Shown here: positions 10,533 through 20,848 of the stretch, piece by piece | Layout of the letters: the number at the start of each line of letters is the position of its first letter | Numbering within the stretch: the first letter of the stretch is position 1 | Assembly: GCA_905221605.1 (NCBI GenBank) | Contig: CAJNDS010002553.1 | Span: 80,553-144,552 of the forward strand | DNA length: 64,000 nucleotides | Direction: 5' to 3' | Source: Symbiodinium natans | Lineage: Eukaryota > Sar > Dinophyceae > Suessiales > Symbiodiniaceae | Translations under genes and position numbers: made by a program | The notes under the pieces: generated by a model | What the model saw: only the letters and a program-made list of their open reading frames with translations | What the model was told of the DNA's origin: nothing | Database searches by the model: none

Positions 10533-11313
10533 CTGCTTTGAGCCGAGGCTCCCAGAACTTCGCGATGCCTGGCGGGTTTGGGGCCTATGGACTTGGGGCT
10601 TGTGGCTGATCGCATCTAGGGTTTGCAGCTTGGCTGCTTAGGGGTTTATGGGGGTTTAGGGGTTTAAGGGTCGATTCCAGAGTTTAGGGGCTTGTAGGGT
10701 TTAGGGGTTTAAGGGGTTTACGGGTTGGGATTTGGTGTTATCACGGTATTCATAACAAATTCAGAGGTTTGAGTAGTTTAGGGGGTGTATTTTGGGGAAC
10801 TCAGGGGCTTTTTAGGGCTTAGAGATATGTAGAACCCTACACCGCGAACCCTATACCCTGAACCCCTAAACCCTAAACGTTGTGGGTTTCAAACCCCCCC
10901 TGCACCTCAAAAACCCTAAACCCTAAACCCTAAACCCTAAACCCTAAACCCTAAACCCCAAAACTCTGGGCGGGCTGGCGCTCCACGGAGTACACCAGGG
11001 GTAGGCCATCGGCATCGACGGCGTCCACGGCGTTGTGGCCCTCGGCTGCGGCCTGGCGGGCTTGGGAATTAGGGTCTAAGGTTTAGGGTTTTAGGGCATT
11101 TAGGGTTTTAGGGGTTTAGGGTTTAGGGATTTAAGGTTTAGGGTTTAGGGTTTAGGGTTTAGGGATTTGGGGTTTAGGGCGTAAGGCTTAGGACTTCCAT
11201 GCACCTGTATTGCGTATACTTCTCCCCTAGAGCTACTCTCTCAGAACCTCCAAGCCCGAAACCCTAAACTCTTAATCACCCTAAGCACGATGCATTACAT
11301 TTAAGGCCCCAGG
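9970..11313. other. Unique DNA, (CA)n and short heptamer arrays
   Basis: AT-rich unique DNA to about 10130, a (CA)n tract at 10501-10530, GTTTAGGGG-type degenerate heptamers at 10600-10900, CCCTAAA runs at 10915-10960, and TTTAGGG runs at 11080-11190. No gene recognised. Confidence 0.65.
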
Positions 11314-11433
11314 TTATACTATACGGTCAGTTCTCAAAATTCTGGTCCCTTTTTGGAATGTAAATAACAGGGGCCGCCTTATGCACTAAGGAACCACAAA
11401 GGAACCACATGTAGAGAAATGACCATATAGTAA
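11314..11433. mobile_element. MITE-like hairpin, family 5
   Basis: Left arm TTATACTATACGGTCAGTTC and right arm beginning GAGAAATGACCATATAGTAA are inverted copies (about 17 of 21 paired), separated by about 78 bases with no ORF. A single copy was seen in the window. The duplicated AAGGAACCACA inside it is a small tandem repeat. Confidence 0.5.
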
Positions 11434-12257
11434 GGCTCGCCCCCGGATGCCCTTAAAATATATACTATACGAAAGTAGGGGGTAGCTTATTTGGGGTCCT
11501 CATTATAAGGGGATCCTACTATTGGGGGGTCTATATTAGGGGGTCTTGATCCTCGAAAACCCTAAACCCTAAACCCTAAACCCTAAACCCTAAACCCCAA
11601 ACCCTAAACCCTAAACCCTAAACACTAAACACTAGACCATGATGGTCCCTTTGGCAGCCCGAGACGGTGGGCCGCGGCCTGCTGGGAGACGAAGGACCGG
11701 CGGTTGCGCTCCTCGGAAAAGTTGGAGAACCTTAGCGAAGAAAGTTTAGGGTTTAGGGTTTAGGGCTTAGGGCTTAGGGTTTAGGGTTTAGGGTAAACCC
11801 TAAACCCCAAAGTCTTTGCACTCAAAAACAATCTGGAACCCAAACTCAACAACCTGGAAGAAACGCCTCAAAGGCCTGACCCTACTTTGAACAGTTGCAT
11901 CGAACCCTAGACCCTGAAGCCAAAACTTTACAGCCCTGGACCCTAAGGCCCTAAGCGTTCAAGCACACGCCCTAAACCCTAAAGCAAGAAGCCTAAACCC
12001 TGGGCCCTAAACACCCGGAACTTTAAAGCCCTAAACCGTAAGCTTTACCATAGGCCCTGAACCAAAAAGCCTAAACCCTCGCCCCTGAAAACCCAAAAAT
12101 CCCACCCCCCCCCCCCGTGCCCTAAACCCTAAACCCTAACCCTTCACCCAAAAAAAGGCCCTGCGCTGCTGCCCACGGTGCTCCGTCGGACTCGACCTGG
12201 CGCTACGCAGCGTTCGGGGGCTCGAAAGGGTTGTTTAAGCGTCGCGCTTGGGATTTG
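11434..12257. other. Arrays and unique DNA, no gene
   Basis: AT-rich unique DNA with several GGGGTC/GGGATCC pieces to 11550, a clean CCCTAAA run at 11555-11640, and degenerate C-strand heptamers at 11790-12145. Nothing coding is supported. Confidence 0.6.
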
Positions 12258-12317
12258 GGGCTTAGGGTTTAGGGTTTAGGGTTTAGGGCTTAGGGCTGAG
12301 GGCTGAGGGCTGAGGGC

Positions 12318-12370
<53 letters not shown>

Positions 12371-12395
12371 GGTTTAGGGTTTAGGGTTTAAACCC
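12258..12395 (+). repeat. Stepwise variant array GGGCTGA to GGGTTGA to GGGTTTA
   Basis: In order: GGGTTTA units, four GGGCTGA units, nine GGGTTGA units, then GGGTTTA again. Blocks of identical variants in sequence record successive amplification of single mutant heptamers. Confidence 0.9.
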
Positions 12396-12948
12396 TAAAC
12401 CATAAATCCGAAACCCTAAACCCTAAACCCCAAAACGGAGGTTTGGGACAGAGGCTTTCTGAAAAATGAACCCTAAACCCTAAAACTCTAAACCCCAAAC
12501 ACTGAACCCCAAACCCAAAACCCAGTTCTTCGACCTAGGGTCTACTTCTACAAAGTTATCAAGGAACTTGTTGCCTTCTATCTCTCAATATTGGGAACTT
12601 GTGTTTGCCCTCTAGGGGTTTGTAGAGTTGCATTCTGTCTTCCTTTAAGGGATCATAAAGGGACCCTGTTTCCCTCATTCCCACTCAACACTTCGAGTCC
12701 ATCAGGATCCGAAACTACCCCTAAACCCACATGTGTCACAAATACCCTAAGTACCAAATACCCAAAAGAAATGCCCAAATACCCCAGAATCTGTTCTTTC
12801 AGGGCAGGGGGGGAGGGTGGGTGGGTCCTCCTCTGAAGTGGTTTGGGGCGCACAAAGGCCGAAGCCATACATTCTTCGGCAGCTCCTACTATCTTCCTAC
12901 TTGCCCTAAGCCCTAATCCTAGATAGCCCTGAGCCCCCCAAACCCTAC

Positions 12949-13150
12949 TTATACTAACAGTCCTTCACAGGGATGAGTGGTACGCCACGATTCTGATCCC
13001 AATCAAGGACGGTTAGACAAAGGGGGAACATCTAAACCCTAAACCCTAAACCCTAAACCCTAAACCCTAAACCCTAAACCCTAAACCCTAAACCCTAAAC
13101 CCTAAACCCTAACCCGAAACCCTATTCAGGACTGTTAGTATAGGGGGAAC
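12949..13150. mobile_element. MITE family 1 copy with a telomere array lodged at its edge
   Basis: 12949-13032 carries the internal and right-arm sequence of family 1 (TAACAGTCCTTCACAGGGAT and then ATCCCAATCAAGGACGG and GGGGGAACATC). A CCCTAAA array follows at once, and then a second right arm appears (CCCTATTCAGGACTGTTAG, TAGGGGGAAC at 13120-13150). The array therefore sits between two MITE arms. Confidence 0.6.
13033..13112 (-). repeat. CCCTAAA array inside a MITE context
   Basis: About eleven perfect CCCTAAA units with no unique DNA between them and the MITE arms on either side. Confidence 0.9.
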
Positions 13151-13235
13151 CTCACAATCTTCCTCTCTTGATCTCGGGAGCCAAGCGGCGTCTGCGACTT
13201 CACTGCCTCTTCCAGCAGCTTGGCTCCGGCCTGGG

Positions 13236-13345
13236 GGTTTTGGGGGTTTAGGGTTTGGGGTTTGGGGTTTGGGGTTTAGGGTTTAGGGTTTAGGGTTTAG
13301 GGTTTAGGGTTTAGGGTTTAGGGTTTAGGGCATAAGGTATAGGGT
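13236..13345 (+). repeat. TTTGGGG then TTTAGGG array
   Basis: Starts with TTTGGGG units, then about ten TTTAGGG units, then GGGTATA-like variants. Confidence 0.9.
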
Positions 13346-15187
13346 ATAGGGTTCACGGGTTAGGGCATACTTCCTACAGTTGTGCGGCAAAGAGTACGTA
13401 ATGAATATACTACTAAACTATGAGTTAGTGTTTCAGATATAGAATCGGGAGGACGGGTCCACATTTAAGGTCATTGTTCTCCTGACTAAGGTTTGAATAG
13501 GGTTTGCTGTGATTTGACGCAGAAGCTGTGAGGTTCAGTCTGCAAAATACCGTCGAATGCATCGCAGCTCACAAGCGGGAATTTCGCCAAATTAGAGTCC
13601 CTTTTGCGGGGGTCCTTTTTGGTAAGGTGCCGTACTATGTTTAGGACCCAAAAAGAGACCCTCATTCAGAGACCTACCCAAGTGCAACTCTGGCCCGAGT
13701 GCGGAGGGCCATCAAACACCTTCTTCTCCCCACCCCACGCTGTCCGGGATGGTTTGGGCCAAAATGCAAGCCCCGTCTCTTCTGGTAACCCTGAAAAAAA
13801 CCCTGCACAAACCGTGAACAACCCTCTAAACCCTAAACTCTAAGCCCCAAACCCTAAACCCTAAACTCTAAACCCAACCCCAAACCCTGAACGCTAAACC
13901 TGAATTGAAAACATAAACGAAGCCCCAGAGCCTCGAGGGTCGAGCGCTCGAAGACGGAGGCTGGGGCGGGACTCGCCCTCAGAACCTTTTTTTAGGGTTT
14001 AGGGTTTAGGGTTTAGGTTTAGGGCTAAGGATGTGGAGTTTAAGGCTCAGGGATAAGGATTTGGGGTTTAGGGATTAGGCTTTAGGGTTTAGGGTTTAGG
14101 GCTAGGTTTGGGGTTTAGGGTTCAGGGCTTGGGGGTTTGGTGTTTCGGGTTTGGGGCTTGGGGTTTATTGTCAGGGGGTTTGGGGTTTGGGGGTTGGGGG
14201 TTGGGGGTTGGAGTTGAGTGTGCTGTTGGTTGCATTTGGGGCTTAGGACACTAGGCTTGACATGTCAGGTGAGCTTCCACAGGTTATGTATTGGGGGCGG
14301 GGCGTTGGAGTCCAGGACTTAGGGTAAGAGAAAAGGGTTTAGGGGTTTACTCATGGGTTTTTGAGATACTACACAATACACCCACACCGTCAGAGCAACA
14401 GCTCTCCCAAACCCCAAACCCTTTTTCAACCCTAAACCGTAAACCCTGAACCCTAAACCCGAAACCCTAAACCCTAAACCCTAAACCCTAGACCCTAAAC
14501 CCTAAACCCTTAACCCTGAACCCTGAACCCTGAACCCTGAACCCTGCGCCCCAGGCACGACATAGTGGCGGTCCCTTCCCTTTCGCCGCCGCGACAGAGG
14601 CGCCAGAGCGAGGAAGAGGGCGCCCGTGGCTGGGAGAACAGCGCTTCCTGGCAGGGTTCAGGGTTTAGGGCTTAGGGTTCAGGGTTTAGGGTTTCGGGGT
14701 TTAGGCATTAGGATTTTCGGGGCTTAGGGGTTAGGATTTTCGGACTGTCGGGGTTTAAGGTTTAGGGTTGAGAGCTTCACCGGTGTTTTTTGAGGCGTTT
14801 TGGAGCTTTGAGGCTCAGGGTTCTGGGGTCTCAGTGTTTCGGGGGGGTGTAGGGATTTAGAGGCTTCAAGCCCAAAACCCTACACCCTAACCCGAAACCC
14901 AAAACTTGGTGGGGGCGGTTTGGTGGGGGGGGCGCTAAACAAACCCCAAACCCTAAACCCCAAACCCTAAATCCTAAACCCTAAACCCCAAGACCCAAAA
15001 CCCCCAAAACCTAAACCCTAAACCCCAAACCCTTAACCCCAAATCCTAACCCCCTAAACCCCGAAATCGTGAACCCCCGGGTCGAGAGCTTGATGGGCCT
15101 TTGAGCTTCTGGCGCGGCTTTGGGGACGTTTGGGCCTTTGAGATTGGGATGGTGGGTGCGGTCTTGCGCCCATCGAAATCCAGGTAT
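13346..15187. other. Unique islands and degenerate arrays, no gene
   Basis: Unique AT-rich DNA at 13350-13620 and a unique island at 13620-13800. C-strand variants lie at 13800-13900, G-strand variants at 14000-14220, C-strand at 14410-14545 and 14930-15060. The open frame at 13604-13843 ends in heptamer-derived residues. No recognisable product. Confidence 0.55.
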
Positions 15188-15290
15188 AGGGTTTAGGGTT
15201 TAGGGTTTAGGGTTTAGGGTTTAGGATTTAGGATTTAGGGTTTGGGGTTTGGGGTTTGGGGTTTAGGGTTTGGGGTTTAGGATCTACGAA
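15188..15290 (+). repeat. TTTAGGG/TTTGGGG array
   Basis: About twelve units with a TTTAGGA and TTTGGGG subset. It leads into a GC-rich Ala/Gly-coding stretch (15290-15420) that I regard as low complexity. Confidence 0.85.
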
Positions 15291-15754
15291 ACAGGCCCTC
15301 GGCCTCCGAAGGGGGGCCCGGCGGGGGACCCTCGCACGCCGCGGGCGCCGGCGGCCGGGGCGGCGGGTGCAGCTGCGGTCGCAGCTGCGGTGGTGGGGGC
15401 TGGGGCAGCGCGCAGCGCCATAGCAGCGAAGGGGACTTCGTCACACCCACGTAAGCTATCGTAGGATCATGGTGAAGGCTCCAGCCTCTCCCTGCTAGAA
15501 GCTGGCGACTGCTGGCTCACATGTAAGACGATCTACTTACCATCTGCCTGTCAATCTACTTAGCCTACAATGTCGTGGGTTGCTGAAGCCAACGTCCAAG
15601 GCGAAAGGCATGGCAGGCCCAGCACAGCAAGCATTCTCCCGGCTAGGGGGCCCTTAAGCAGGCACCATGAGCTCAGGATGTCAGGCTACGTCTTGTCACG
15701 CTGGGGCGTCAGCATGCGAGGCCGCGTAGCGAGCGGGCACCTGACAAGGGTTTA

Positions 15755-15900
15755 GGCGGTTTAGGGTTTAGGTTTTAGGGTTTAGGGTTTAGGGTTTAGG
15801 GTTTAAGGTTTAGGGTTTAGGGTTCAGGGCTTAGGGTTTAGGGTTTAGGGTTTAGGGTTTAGGGTTTAGGGTTTAGGGTTTGGGGTCTAGGGTTTAGGGC
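15755..15900 (+). repeat. TTTAGGG array
   Basis: About eighteen units with scattered variants. The unique DNA on its left (15430-15750) and right (15900-16320) shows no recognised gene. Confidence 0.9.
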
Positions 15901-16319
15901 GGAGCCTGACGTCACAGGCCATTCCTAACCAGGCCCTGACGCGCTCAAACCCCAAGCGCCCCAACGCCAAAGCCTCACGGCAGAAGCCCAACGCCGCAAC
16001 GCCGCGGCAAGGGCCACGAGACTGTGAGCCAACAGCTTGGAGAGCAGAAACCTGCATAGATTAGGGTTTAGGGCTTAGGGTTGAGGGGCTGGGGATCTGG
16101 GTCTTCGGACCTTGGGGATCACGGGCTGAACGCGTCGCCAGTGCTTACGTAACTGCCATGGTGGAGAATGCTACTTGCCTGAGACACGCGCATGTGCACT
16201 TCGCAACCATGTGAAGCGTATTGATTTTCTTACTCATATTCCATGCACACAGGCAGACATGCTGCGGGCGACATGCTGCTCCAACATCCGTCGTCCAAAC
16301 GAAGTCGATGGCGCTGACG

Positions 16320-16690
16320 ACGATGGACGAGAGCGAGGACGAGGACGAGGACGAGGACCAGGATGTGGACTACGACGAAGACTAGGACGAGGACGACGAC
16401 TGCGACGATTACGAGGAGGTGCAGGACACGGACGAGGATGATGATCATCATCATCTTCATGGTTATGATCCTGATGATGGCCATGAGCCTGATGATGATC
16501 ATCACGGTGAGCATGATGATGATCATAGCCATGCATGATGACCATCATGATGACGATGATGATGACGATGATGATGATGATGACGATGACCATCATGATG
16601 ACGATGATGATGATGATGATGACGATGATGATGACGAGGATGATTATGATGATGACGATGATGATGATGATGATGATGATTTGTGGTATG
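16320..16690. repeat. GAC/GAT trinucleotide repeat
   Basis: Starts as GAGGAC-type imperfect hexamers, becomes GATGAT and GATGATGAC runs by 16540, and ends at about 16680. Long open frames on both strands through this interval code only for Asp, His, Ile/Met or Arg runs and are artefacts of the repeat. Confidence 0.9.
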
Positions 16691-17282
16691 GCTTCGCTGA
16701 GATGCTCCGACTGCTTTTGCTCCGTGGGCGGCGTCACTCGCAAGCGCAAAAGGGGGCATGGTGAAGTTGCACGAATCTGCACGCTTCAGCCGAACGTTGG
16801 TCGCTCTGTCATTCCATCTTGTGCAATCTCCGGTTCTTCGGTCACTAAACTGTGGATACTATGGGGTCGACGTGCCTAGCACGTGCCACATCCTGAATGT
16901 CTTGACAGCCCTTGTCAGGATCCCATTGCAAGACTGCACAAGCCAAAGCAGTTCTCTCACTTGTTCGTGAGTCGAACGGAAAAATGTCGACAACGATGCT
17001 TGACAATGTTACGTCAGAGAGAACGCAGTACCGCAACGCAGGCAGGAGCATCCGTCCTTGCTGCGGTACGCTTGGAGCTCTTTCTCTGACATCATTGGGC
17101 CACCCGAGTGACTTTCAACCACCATTGCACTCCATCTTGCGCAATCTCCCTTTGCAGAGCTTGCGCCGGGGTCGATGTGTGTTCCCTCACTTCGTGAGTC
17201 TGGATCTTGCCACTGCGAAAGCAAAACCCCCTAAGGCCTTGCGGAGTGGACAAATATGCTCTGGGCTGAGCTCACTTGCAGG
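16691..17282. other. Unique DNA, nothing recognised
   Basis: Non-repetitive, with overlapping short open frames in four phases and no dominant one. GTGCAATCTCC and GCGCAATCTCCC with nearby CATTCCATCTTG or CACTCCATCTTG recur about 310 bases apart (16812 and 17130), so an old duplication may be present. Confidence 0.5.
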
Positions 17283-17406
17283 TTCATGGTACCTATGAAC
17301 CAATTATGACTGCACTTATAACCCACTTATCAGCCCCTTAAGTGCTACAGTATGGGTATAAGTACAGTTATAAGTGCTGTTGTAGTTGATTGATAAGTAC
17401 CATGAA
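17283..17406. mobile_element. MITE-like hairpin, family 4
   Basis: A 124-base inverted repeat. The left arm begins TTCATGGTACCTAT and reaches GCACTTATAAC; the right arm is its inverse, beginning GTTATAAGTGC and ending ATAAGTACCATGAA. About 30 of 40 arm positions pair. The central loop is about 44 bases, and there is no ORF. No clear target-site duplication is visible. Confidence 0.65.
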
Positions 17407-17566
17407 ACTCCAAGCAGGGCTTGACACCCGGTCCCAAGTCAGATTCTTCAGCTTTGTTGAGAGAAAAGTGTTTGGGGCCTGAAAACCAAAGCAAGCGCAA
17501 GAGTACTGCAGCACATGTCAAGCAGCACTTCTCATTCAGCGTCTGTCGCCCTCTGGGGATTAAGGA

Positions 17567-17652
17567 GCCCCCAAAAAAGGTACCCGAAACCCTAAACCCT
17601 AAACCCTAAACCCCAAACCCAAAGAGGGTACCCCTATCTTCGGAATTCCCCC
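17567..17652. mobile_element. MITE family 3 arms enclosing a telomere array
   Basis: CCCCCAAAAAAGGTACCC on the left and GGGTACCCCTATCTTCGGAA on the right are the arms also seen at 18609-18685. Between them lie five CCCTAAA-type heptamers (about 17584-17622) instead of the usual internal sequence. Confidence 0.5.
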
Positions 17653-18608
17653 TTCTCTCAGGCCACGGTGGTTCGGAGACTTTGACCCTGCGCCACGCCG
17701 TCCGCCTCTTCCGGCCTGGAGGCCGCTTTGGCATCATGGGAGCCACCTTGGCCGCGCCCGAAACCCTAAACCCTAAACCCTAAACCCGAAACCCTAAACC
17801 CTAAACCCTAGACCCTAACCCTAAACCCTAGCCGAAACCCTAAACCCCTGCAGTCTGGGAGCTGTTGGTATGTGAGGGCCTGCTTTGAGCTTCAGCGTAG
17901 GGCCCCTAAACCCTGAACCCTTGAATACTTCAAGACTGCTTAGCTGGCAAGGACCGTCTCCAAGAGCAGGACAACTGTGCCCTAGAATTTAGGGTTTAGG
18001 GTTTAGGGTTTGGGGTTTAGGGTTTAGGGTTTAGGGTTTAGGGTTTAGGGTTTAGGGTTTAGGGTTTAGGGCTCAGGGCGTGCTTCCGGCTCCCAAGTCA
18101 GATTCATCTACAAGCAGGACTTCTCATTCAGTGCCCGCCGCCTTCTTTCAGGCCACAGTGGTTCGCAAACTTCTGCGCCGCCAAGAGCAGGTCAATCTTC
18201 TTGCACATGTGCTGGTTCGAACTCTCCATCTTGGTCAGCATCTCGGTCAGCATCTCCTGTGGGGGTACTTCGGGGGCTGAACGTCCCGAAACCCGACACA
18301 CTAAACCCCAAACCCTAAACCCTAATTCCTAAACCCTAAACCCTAAACCCAAAACCCTAAACCCTAAACCCTAAACCTTAAACCCTGAACCCTAAACCCT
18401 AAACCCTAAACCCTAAACCCTAAACCCTAAACCCTAAACCCTAAACCCTAAACCCTAACCCTAAACCCTAAAGTGTGGGTTTCGAGTTCGATTTCATATG
18501 GGCCAAAAAGCCTTCGGTGGCGTGAAGAGGAGGCGGGGAGAGTCCCTCTGCCGGCATGAAACCCCAGATGGAACCGTGCTTTGCCACGTGGCGGACGAAT
18601 TGGAGATG
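17653..18608. other. Arrays and unique DNA, no gene
   Basis: C-strand arrays at 17760-17845 and 18300-18475, a G-strand array at 17985-18075, and unique DNA between. CTCCCAAGTCAGATTC and CTTCTCATTCAGYG occur at 18090-18140 and in a related form at about 17433-17540, indicating a diverged duplication of about 100 bases. No coding call. Confidence 0.55.
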
Positions 18609-18685
18609 TCCGAAGATAGGGGTACCCCCCATATACCCCAAACGTCTTCTAAAATAACCCCAAAATGGGTACCCCTGTTTTCGGA
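18609..18685. mobile_element. MITE-like hairpin, family 3
   Basis: Left arm TCCGAAGATAGGGGTACCC and right arm GGGTACCCCTGTTTTCGGA pair with two mismatches over 19 bases, around a 39-base AT/C-rich centre. No coding capacity. Confidence 0.6.
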
Positions 18686-18929
18686 AACCCCCGAATCTAT
18701 CCAAGTTTGGCTTCGTGTGGGGTTTCACTCTCTCAAGTGCAACCAACTTTCTCCCTGGATCAGTTCTTGACTTGAACCCTAAACCCTCAATTGCAGCGGT
18801 CCTTGGCGTACACTAAAGCCACTGCCTGTGCCTACTGAGGAAAGCAGCAAAAGCTGAACAAGGAAAAACAACAACAGTCCTTCTGCTCCTTGCACTGCTT
18901 CTCCAGACTTTGCATCTTCTCCTCGACAC

Positions 18930-18952
18930 ACACACACACACCCCCCCCCCCC
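18930..18952 (+). repeat. (CA)n then poly-C
   Basis: Short simple-sequence tract. The adjoining minus-strand frame (18779-18973) reads through it and is not supported as a gene. Confidence 0.8.
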
Positions 18953-19069
18953 AGGGTCAAACCTTAAACCCAAAGATCTAAAAACCTAAACCCTAAACCC
19001 TCTACGGCGTGGCGGTCTTTGGGGATCCGATTTGGGGGGGGGAGGGGGGGGCTTTGGTCGCTTTGCTTT

Positions 19070-19156
19070 GGGGAAGCTATTCAACCCTACATAATAGGGA
19101 TTCTTGTACCCCTATTCAAAATCCCTGTGAAGTTAGTTTACGAGAGAACATCCCAA
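19070..19156. mobile_element. MITE family 1, degraded copy
   Basis: The right arm ending GAGAGAACATCCCAAG matches the family. AATAGGGATT and CCCTATTCAAAATCCCTG match the internal arm, but the left terminus is gone. Confidence 0.4.
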
Positions 19157-19196
19157 GGCAAATTACTTCACTTGCTTTACTAAAGGGTAGATGAAA

Positions 19197-19287
19197 ATAG
19201 GGGCCTTAATAATTCGAACAGGGTTTTGGAGGTCATTTTAGTAAAAATACAAAGGGGAATATGATTAGCAATTATTCCGACACCTAT
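19197..19287. mobile_element. MITE-like element, family 2, complete copy
   Basis: Left arm ATAGGGGCCTTAATAATT and right arm AATTATTCCGACACCTAT are inverted over 18 bases with about four mismatches. The centre includes GGTCATTTTAGT, shared with the reversed copy at 20758-20848. Confidence 0.65.
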
Positions 19288-20235
19288 AGTAGTCCCCTCA
19301 CTACTGGTTGCTGGTAAGCTCGGTTTTCCCTTAAGGGGGATGCTATAAGGCTTAGGGCTTAGGGTTTAGGATTGTAGGGTTTAGGATCTTAGGGTTAAGG
19401 GGTTTAGGGTTAGGGTTTGGAGTTTAAGAGTTTTGGGTTTTGGGGTAAACCCTAAACCAAACCCTAAACCCTAAACCCTAAACCCTAAACCCTAAACCCC
19501 AAACCCTAAACCCTAAACCCTTTCCCAGCTCCCTAGACGGTCCTTGAGGTCGCTGCGCATGCCTCGCAGCTCATCCATGCCTGGCTCCTTCCGGACCTCG
19601 GCTAGGCGCAGGCGAGAGCTCATGGGAGCTCCAACGTTCCCACCACACCCTGATATCCCCAATACCCCTAACATCCCAAGTATCCCTACTATCCCGAATA
19701 TCCCGAATATCCCTAAAATCCCTACAGCCTAAACTCTAAACCCTCAACCCTGAACCCTTTCTTGTGTTCTGATTTTATGTCTACGAGCGATCTGAGTCAA
19801 GGTTCGGGCAATGCCGCAGTGGTACTGAAAGCTTTGGCTCAAGCGCCTTTGGAAAGTGTTGCGAAGGGTCTTTCCACGGACTGCTGATGATTCATGGAAG
19901 CTTCTCAAACCCAATTGGCGTTGAACTTCATTGGTTTTGAAGCGGGATGCGAGGCCGACAAGAGGACCGCCGCATTTTGAACACGGCATGAACGCGCACA
20001 GCTTTCCCTCGAGTCCTTCGCTGGATGCGGCGTGTCATCGCTTTTCCCAAGACTGGCATTTCTCTCGGTCGAAACAGCGTGTCGCCATCGCCATGTTCGA
20101 AGCTGTCAGCGCTAGCGGATCTTCGTATCTCCAAAGTGGCAGAGGTCTCGTGTCGTAGTCGTCGTCCCCGAAGACGCGAGCCAAAATTTCGTCGTTTCTT
20201 CTGGACCCTCGAAATGTCAAAGTATAGCTGCCCTG
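19288..20235. other. Arrays, (TATCCCGAA)n and unique DNA
   Basis: Heptamer variants at 19345-19520. A nine-base tandem repeat of TATCCCNAA type lies at 19654-19729 (about eight units, translating as Ile-Pro-Asn triplets). Unique DNA follows at 19740-20235 with competing short frames on both strands. TTTGGCTCAAG at 19833-19843 equals the 3' end of the dinoflagellate spliced leader. No gene is supported. Confidence 0.55.
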
Positions 20236-20345
20236 ATGATGATTGATGATTGATGATTGATGATTGATGATTGATGATTGATGATTGATGATTGATGATT
20301 GATGATTGATGATTGATGATTGATGATTGATGATTGATGATTGAT
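20236..20345 (+). repeat. Heptanucleotide repeat GATTGAT
   Basis: About fifteen near-perfect tandem copies of GATTGAT, followed by GAT triplets to about 20370. Period seven is shared with the telomere-like arrays but the sequence is unrelated. Open minus-strand frames of Ile-Asn-His-Gln-Ser-Ser are artefacts. Confidence 0.95.
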
Positions 20346-20757
20346 AATGATGATGATGATGATGATGGTGGTGGCGGCAGTGGTGATGAGATTCAATGAT
20401 GGTGATGGTGAAGCCCATGACGGACTTTCATTGTAAGGCTTAGGGTTTGGGACTGGAGGTTGAGGCAACTGAGGGTTTGCGCCCCAACGGGATTGGGCTA
20501 AACCCGAAACCCTAAACCCTAAACCCTCAACCCTAAACCCTAAACCCTAAACCCCAGGGGGGCGGGGTGGGATCGCAAGGCCAAGAGTTGCCCAGGGGCC
20601 AGCGCGAAGATCTCGCACTCGTCGGCGAAGTGATCCCCGAAGAGGCCGAAGATGCTGAGGTTGATGAAGTAGCGGAGGCCTTGAGGGGTTAGGGTTTAGG
20701 GTTTGGGGTTTAAGGTTTTGGGCTTAGGGTTTAGGGTTTAGGGTTTATGGCTTAGGG
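20346..20757. other. Arrays and unique DNA
   Basis: CCCTAAA units at 20500-20550, a GC-rich unique stretch at 20560-20690, and TTTAGGG variants at 20690-20755. No gene. Confidence 0.6.
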
Positions 20758-20848
20758 GGAATGATTACTCATAAGATTCCGTTCTGGTCCTTTGTAATTC
20801 TACTACAATGACCCACTAAATCCTATTCTCATTATTGCGTCCCCTGTC
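20758..20848. mobile_element. MITE family 2, reverse-oriented copy
   Basis: Read on the minus strand it gives GGGTCATTGTAGTAGAATTA and CAAAGG, closely matching the centre of 19197-19287, with CGCAATAATG and GTAATCATTCCC near the ends. Confidence 0.45.

Noticed and set aside
16230-16782. Long ORFs on both strands rich in His, Asp, Ile or Met
   Set aside because: They are translations of the GAT/GAC trinucleotide repeat, open in most frames, with no non-repetitive domain.
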